From assembly GCF_900156265.1 (NCBI RefSeq), contig NZ_FTNE01000019.1, positions 1 to 64,000 of the forward strand: a stretch of 64,000 nucleotides of DNA, in the 5' to 3' direction. The notes beneath the pieces are model-generated. The model saw only the letters and a list, made by a program, of their open reading frames with translations, ran no database searches and had not been told where the DNA came from. Position 1 is the stretch's first letter, and every line of letters begins with the position of its first letter. Below, piece by piece: positions 60,914 through 64,000 of the stretch. This DNA comes from Acidiphilium rubrum. Lineage in GTDB: Bacteria; Pseudomonadota; Alphaproteobacteria; Acetobacterales; Acetobacteraceae. The translations under genes were made by a program, and so were the position numbers.

Positions 60914-62215
60914 TTACTGAACCATGTTCACGACGGTGGTTAATAACTGCTGCGCCGTGGTGATCACCTTGGAATTGGCGGTATAGGCCTGCTGCGCGGT
61001 GATCAGGTTGGTGAACTGGGTCGCGATGTCGACATTGGAGCTTTCGGTCGAGCCGGTGACCAGCGCATTGCCGTTGCTGCCGACCGGGTTGATCGTTGCG
61101 GACCCGGAACCCTGGCTTGCAGTATAGATCTGACCGCTCTGGTTTTGCAGTGCATCCGGCGCATCGAACGTCGCGATCGGGATCTGGGCGACAGCCTGGG
61201 AGAAGCCGTTATTGTAGTTGACGGTGATGTTGCCTTGCGTATCGATCGAGAGATTGGAAAAATTGCCGGGCGGCGTGCCGTTCTGCGAAGCGCCCTGGAG
61301 GTTAAGGCTGGTGCCGGCGTATTGCGTCAGCCCCGCGGTGCCACCGAACCTGCCGAAATCGAGCGCGATATTCTGGGTGCCGTTGCCGAAATTGGCAGGA
61401 ATCGTCAAAGTTGCTGGTTGCCCGGCCGTGTTGGCCGATGCCGCAGCATTGGTGGTGGTGGTACTCAAAGCGCTCAACGTACCATCGCTCCCGAATGTCA
61501 TGCTCGCATTCGCGATCGGGGCCTTAGCAGTACTCCCGCCAGGATCACCAGGCGCATAGACGGCCAAATTCCATTGGTTGGTACCCGTCTGCGTCCAGCT
61601 CAGATTGAGCTGCTGCAGATTGCCGAGCGAATCATAAATATCGACCTGCGTATTGACCGGCGATGTCGCAGGCGTCGTCGGCAGGGAGGCGGATAAACTG
61701 ACGCTGCTCGTCGCCACCGGCGGCGTGGTGGCTTGAGAAATCTGGATCGGTGCCAGGGACGAGGTGTTGACGACACCGGTTGCGGTGTCGATCGGCCAGG
61801 CGTTCAGATAGGCACCCGCGCTGTTAACAAGGTAACCCTGCTTGTTCAACGTGAAGTCGCCCGCCCGGGTATAGTATTGCTGGCTCTGAAAACTCTGCGT
61901 CGTACCACCAGCCGTGGCGCTGGCCGCAGGCTCGCTGACATTGAAAAAACCTTGTCCACTAATCGCCAATGCCAGCGGGTTGGTGCTTTGCGTGACCGTT
62001 CCTTGTACTGTGTTGGTGTAGCTTGGCCGGGCGATTACCGAGTCGGCACCGTTGCTGCTGGGTGAACTCTGGACGAGATAGTTTATGAAATTGGTATCGA
62101 CCCCTTTGTAGCCGGTGGTCTGGCTGTTGGCGATGTTATCGCTGATGTTGGTGAAGGCGCTCGACTGCGCCTGCATGCCACTGACCGACGTATCCAATGC
62201 GCCAAAAATCGACAT
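60914..62215 (-). CDS. flgE: Flagellar hook protein FlgE
   Basis: A 433-residue hook subunit. It starts MSIFGALDTSVSGMQAQSSA with FTNISDNIANSQTTGYKGVD, the conserved N-terminal rod/hook motif. ALAISGQGFFNVSEPA and YYTRAGDFTLNKQGYLVNSA are the strong FlgE blocks, and the C-terminus ends ESSNVDIATQFTNLITAQQA with YTANSKVITTAQQLLTTVVN, the conserved C-terminal helix. The middle D1/D2 region is Ala/Thr-rich. It heads the flgE-flgK-flgL operon and has a canonical sigma-54 promoter about 95 bp upstream, with tandem palindromes behind it. Confidence 0.94.
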   Translation of the reverse strand: MSIFGALDTSVSGMQAQSSAFTNISDNIANSQTTGYKGVDTNFINYLVQSSPSSNGADSVIARPSYTNTVQGTVTQSTNPLALAISGQGFFNVSEPAASATAGGTTQSFQSQQYYTRAGDFTLNKQGYLVNSAGAYLNAWPIDTATGVVNTSSLAPIQISQATTPPVATSSVSLSASLPTTPATSPVNTQVDIYDSLGNLQQLNLSWTQTGTNQWNLAVYAPGDPGGSTAKAPIANASMTFGSDGTLSALSTTTTNAAASANTAGQPATLTIPANFGNGTQNIALDFGRFGGTAGLTQYAGTSLNLQGASQNGTPPGNFSNLSIDTQGNITVNYNNGFSQAVAQIPIATFDAPDALQNQSGQIYTASQGSGSATINPVGSNGNALVTGSTESSNVDIATQFTNLITAQQAYTANSKVITTAQQLLTTVVNMVQ

Positions 62216-62307
62216 TCTGTCCTCGTTGCTGGAAAGGTAGCGGTTTTACTGTTAGCTTGTTGCGACCTGACAAGACCGCGTCAGGAAAGGCGAAACGTGC
62301 AACGGTG

Positions 62308-62327
62308 CTTGCACGATCCATGCCAGC
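62308..62327 (-). promoter_or_regulatory. Sigma-54 (-24/-12) promoter of flgE
   Basis: On the minus strand the sequence is CTGGCATGGATCGTGCAAGC. GG (plus-strand 62323-62324) and GC (62311-62312) are separated by exactly 10 bases, and the flanks match TGGCAyG...TGCA of the sigma-54 consensus. Transcription would start near 62299, giving a leader of about 85 bases before the flgE ATG. Confidence 0.8.
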
Positions 62328-62376
62328 GCCCGGATATGCGGATTTGGCCGCTACCACGGCCGCAAAACTCCCCCCT

Positions 62377-62430
62377 ACCCGGCAGTTTTCGCCGGGTTGT
62401 CCATATCCGCCCGGCAAAATATGCCGGGCG
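62377..62430. promoter_or_regulatory. Tandem CCCGGC-N7-GCCGGG palindromes between divergent sigma-54 promoters
   Basis: The first dyad is ACCCGGC (62377-62383), AGTTTTC, GCCGGGT (62391-62397). The second is CGCCCGGC (62408-62415), AAAATAT, GCCGGGCG (62423-62430). Both have perfect arms and AT-rich 7-base centres, and their centres are about 32 bp (three helical turns) apart. They lie 50-110 bp upstream of the flgE -24 element and 70-125 bp upstream of the fliK -24 element, the usual distance of enhancer sites for sigma-54 activators. The FlbD activator of Caulobacter binds CGGC/GCCG-type ftr sites as far as I recall. They could alternatively be terminator-like hairpins. Confidence 0.65.
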
Positions 62431-62497
62431 ACCCGACTGAGCACCCCGATTTATTGGCAAATGCTAATGATCGCCCCGGTCGGCCGTGCGGCGCTGG

Positions 62498-62515
62498 TTG
62501 GCAGGGTTCTTGCAA
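62498..62515 (+). promoter_or_regulatory. Sigma-54 (-24/-12) promoter of fliK
   Basis: TTGGCAGGGTTCTTGCAA fits the sigma-54 consensus almost fully, with GG at 62500-62501 and GC at 62512-62513 separated by 10 bases. The predicted transcription start is near 62525, directly at the ATG of the fliK-like gene (62526). Confidence 0.85.
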
Positions 62516-62525
62516 AGTACGCGGC

Positions 62526-64000
62526 ATGACTGGTCTTCCCGCCGCAACCAACGCTCTCATCCCCACCGCCGCCGTGAAACCGGCGCCGGCGGCGACCCCG
62601 CCCGCACCCGGGCCATCGGCAGCATCCCCCGCCGCGGCGGCGCCCGTCGCGCCGGGCGCCGCTGTCCCGCTAAAGACGACTGGAGCGTTCAGCCAGACGC
62701 TGTCGGCTGTGTTACCAGTCAAGGCAGGCACCGCCGATCAAGCAAAGGTCGCCGAACCCGCGATCGCGTCAAGAACGTCGGCGCCGCCATCCAGCGCCGA
62801 TGCGCCGAAGGGGCTGAATACCGCCCAATTGGCGGTCGCTGCCGGCACCACGGCTGGCCTCGGCGATACAGTTACCACTGCAGCAACCGCACAGGCGGCG
62901 GACGCGGGCGTTGCGAGCGGTCGCAAACCAGTCGGAAGCCCCGGGTCAGCAGCCGACAAAACGAAAGCCAAGCTCGTCACGGCGCACGCGCCAGACAGCA
63001 GCTTGGCGCTACCAGTGACGCCCGCGCCCCAGCCCGTAACGCCGCCGGTCGTCGCAATACCGCCGACCGCGACGCAACCAACAGCACCGCAGACAATGCC
63101 CCCAACGCCGATTGTCGCAGGTCAACCGCCAGCACGTCCAATGATCGGGCCGGCCGGGATCGCCAGCCAACCAGCATCCAAAACCGGAGCGAGCGGCTCA
63201 AACCCTATCGTATCGGCCCTGCCTACGCCAGCCGCATCCGCGAAGCCAGCGGCGACAGCCGTGGTGCCAGACGCGGTCCCTGGACAAGCGGCCGTTGTCC
63301 CCGCAGGCGCACCGAGCGCCCAAAACACGTCGCAGGGGGCACCGGCGCCCACTACGCCGCAGCCATTGGTCGGAGATCATGGCAATTCGACCCTGGGAAC
63401 CCTTACGCCGGCCAATCGACTCGCTAACCCAGCTGCAACACCTGCGCTCAATGCCACCGAGCCGCTCCCGCCAAGCGTCCTTGCAAGCGGATCAAGTTTC
63501 GGCGGCGCACTAGCCGTCGCGGCAAGTGCGGTCCCGCCATTGAACGGCGCCGCACCACCACCGCTTGCGGCACCAGCGACCGCCGCGGCTTTCCATGCCG
63601 CCACGCAGCAGGTGGCGGCGGCGATGGTCGGCGTTGGTCCCCTCGCGGCGGATGCCGGCGGCACGCGCCTCATGATCGCGATGGCGCCGCCCGCGATCGG
63701 GATGGTCAGTATCCAGATCGACCGCGCGGCCGACGGCACATCGGCGATCGCGGTGGCCGCAACCCATCCGGTCACCCTAGCGGCGCTCCAGAACGACCAT
63801 GCGGCGCTCGACCAGATGCTGACCCTGGCCGGGATACCGGCTGATCACCGCAGCGTCACGTTTCATCTCGACGCGCCGCGCCCCGATGGCGGCGCGGGTG
63901 CCTCACTGTCGCAAGGCGGCACCAGCCAAGGCGGCGGATCGCTGGGGCAAGGGGCTGGGCGTCAGTCAGGCGGTCAACCCGCGCAGGGCAGCGCGCAAAC
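62526..64000 (+). CDS. fliK: Flagellar hook-length control protein FliK, partial (runs off the window)
   Basis: An open frame of at least 491 codons runs from ATG 62526 to the window edge without a stop. The first 360 residues are a Pro/Ala/Thr-rich, low-complexity stretch as in the export-ruler half of FliK (for example APAPQPVTPPVVAIPPTATQ-like composition). From about residue 355 a folded Flg_hook-like domain appears: GGTRLMIAMAPPAIGMVSIQ, HPVTLAALQNDHAALDQMLT and LAGIPADHRSVTFHLD, matching the pattern L.P..LG.V.V....... V..L......L...L..AG. A Gly/Gln-rich tail follows. FliK measures the hook and switches export specificity. It is divergent from flgE and has a sigma-54 promoter right before the ATG. 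Confidence 0.82.
   Translation, partial: MTGLPAATNALIPTAAVKPAPAATPPAPGPSAASPAAAAPVAPGAAVPLKTTGAFSQTLSAVLPVKAGTADQAKVAEPAIASRTSAPPSSADAPKGLNTAQLAVAAGTTAGLGDTVTTAATAQAADAGVASGRKPVGSPGSAADKTKAKLVTAHAPDSSLALPVTPAPQPVTPPVVAIPPTATQPTAPQTMPPTPIVAGQPPARPMIGPAGIASQPASKTGASGSNPIVSALPTPAASAKPAATAVVPDAVPGQAAVVPAGAPSAQNTSQGAPAPTTPQPLVGDHGNSTLGTLTPANRLANPAATPALNATEPLPPSVLASGSSFGGALAVAASAVPPLNGAAPPPLAAPATAAAFHAATQQVAAAMVGVGPLAADAGGTRLMIAMAPPAIGMVSIQIDRAADGTSAIAVAATHPVTLAALQNDHAALDQMLTLAGIPADHRSVTFHLDAPRPDGGAGASLSQGGTSQGGGSLGQGAGRQSGGQPAQGSAQ

Overview
The window reads as chromosomal DNA of a high-GC alphaproteobacterium. Three things point to the acetic-acid-bacteria family (Acetobacteraceae; Acidiphilium/Acidocella-like forms fit, but this is inference from gene content). 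They are an rpmH-rnpA-yidD-yidC-engB-argB block, an alphaproteobacterial flagellar set with FlbT and FlaF, and recurring intergenic palindromes built on CTTCTTTTTT / AAAAAAGAAG. Genus cannot be fixed from the sequence alone. Start codons below were moved from the longest open frame wherever a signal peptide, a Shine-Dalgarno sequence or a neighbouring stop argued for it.

Layout. 1-1.0 kb: accessory edge with a transposase tail and an AT-rich small membrane protein. 1.4-15.8 kb: a same-strand run encoding a two-partner secretion pore (TpsB), a 2478-residue beta-helical exoprotein (TpsA) with about 18 degenerate repeats, a TPR/CHAT-protease lipoprotein whose start region was invaded in frame by a ~233-bp palindromic element, and a membrane-anchored Hanks-type kinase with a periplasmic DUF4384-like domain. 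15.8-24.1 kb: nucleoside deoxyribosyltransferase, then a fatty-acid beta-oxidation cluster (acyl-CoA dehydrogenase, FadB, FadA, a MerR regulator, FadD). 24.2-33.2 kb: cold-shock protein, S-formylglutathione hydrolase, PepSY protein, family 2 glycosyltransferase, cytochrome b561, CueR-like regulator, a large Orn/Lys/Arg decarboxylase, an orphan histidine kinase and a patatin phospholipase.

33.6-38.0 kb: ribosomal protein L34, RNase P protein, YidD, YidC, EngB and ArgB, a conserved housekeeping run. 38.3-48.6 kb: two RND efflux systems facing each other across a shared terminator, with one outer-membrane factor between them and a divergent TetR regulator. 49.5-52.7 kb: PaaX-type regulator divergent from lrgAB, and an aspartate-type aminotransferase.

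52.8-64 kb: late flagellar region. On the minus strand the order of transcription is flgE, flgK, flgL, flagellin, flbT, flaF, a DUF1217 protein, a TPR protein and a TPR/GT41 glycosyltransferase that probably O-glycosylates flagellin. On the plus strand a fliK-like gene leaves the window. The 310-bp flgE/fliK gap carries two divergent sigma-54 promoters with canonical -24/-12 spacing and, between them, two tandem CCCGGC-N7-GCCGGG palindromes placed like activator binding sites.

The most unusual items are the TpsB/TpsA/CHAT/kinase set, the in-frame palindromic insertion in the CHAT gene, and the divergent sigma-54 control region.
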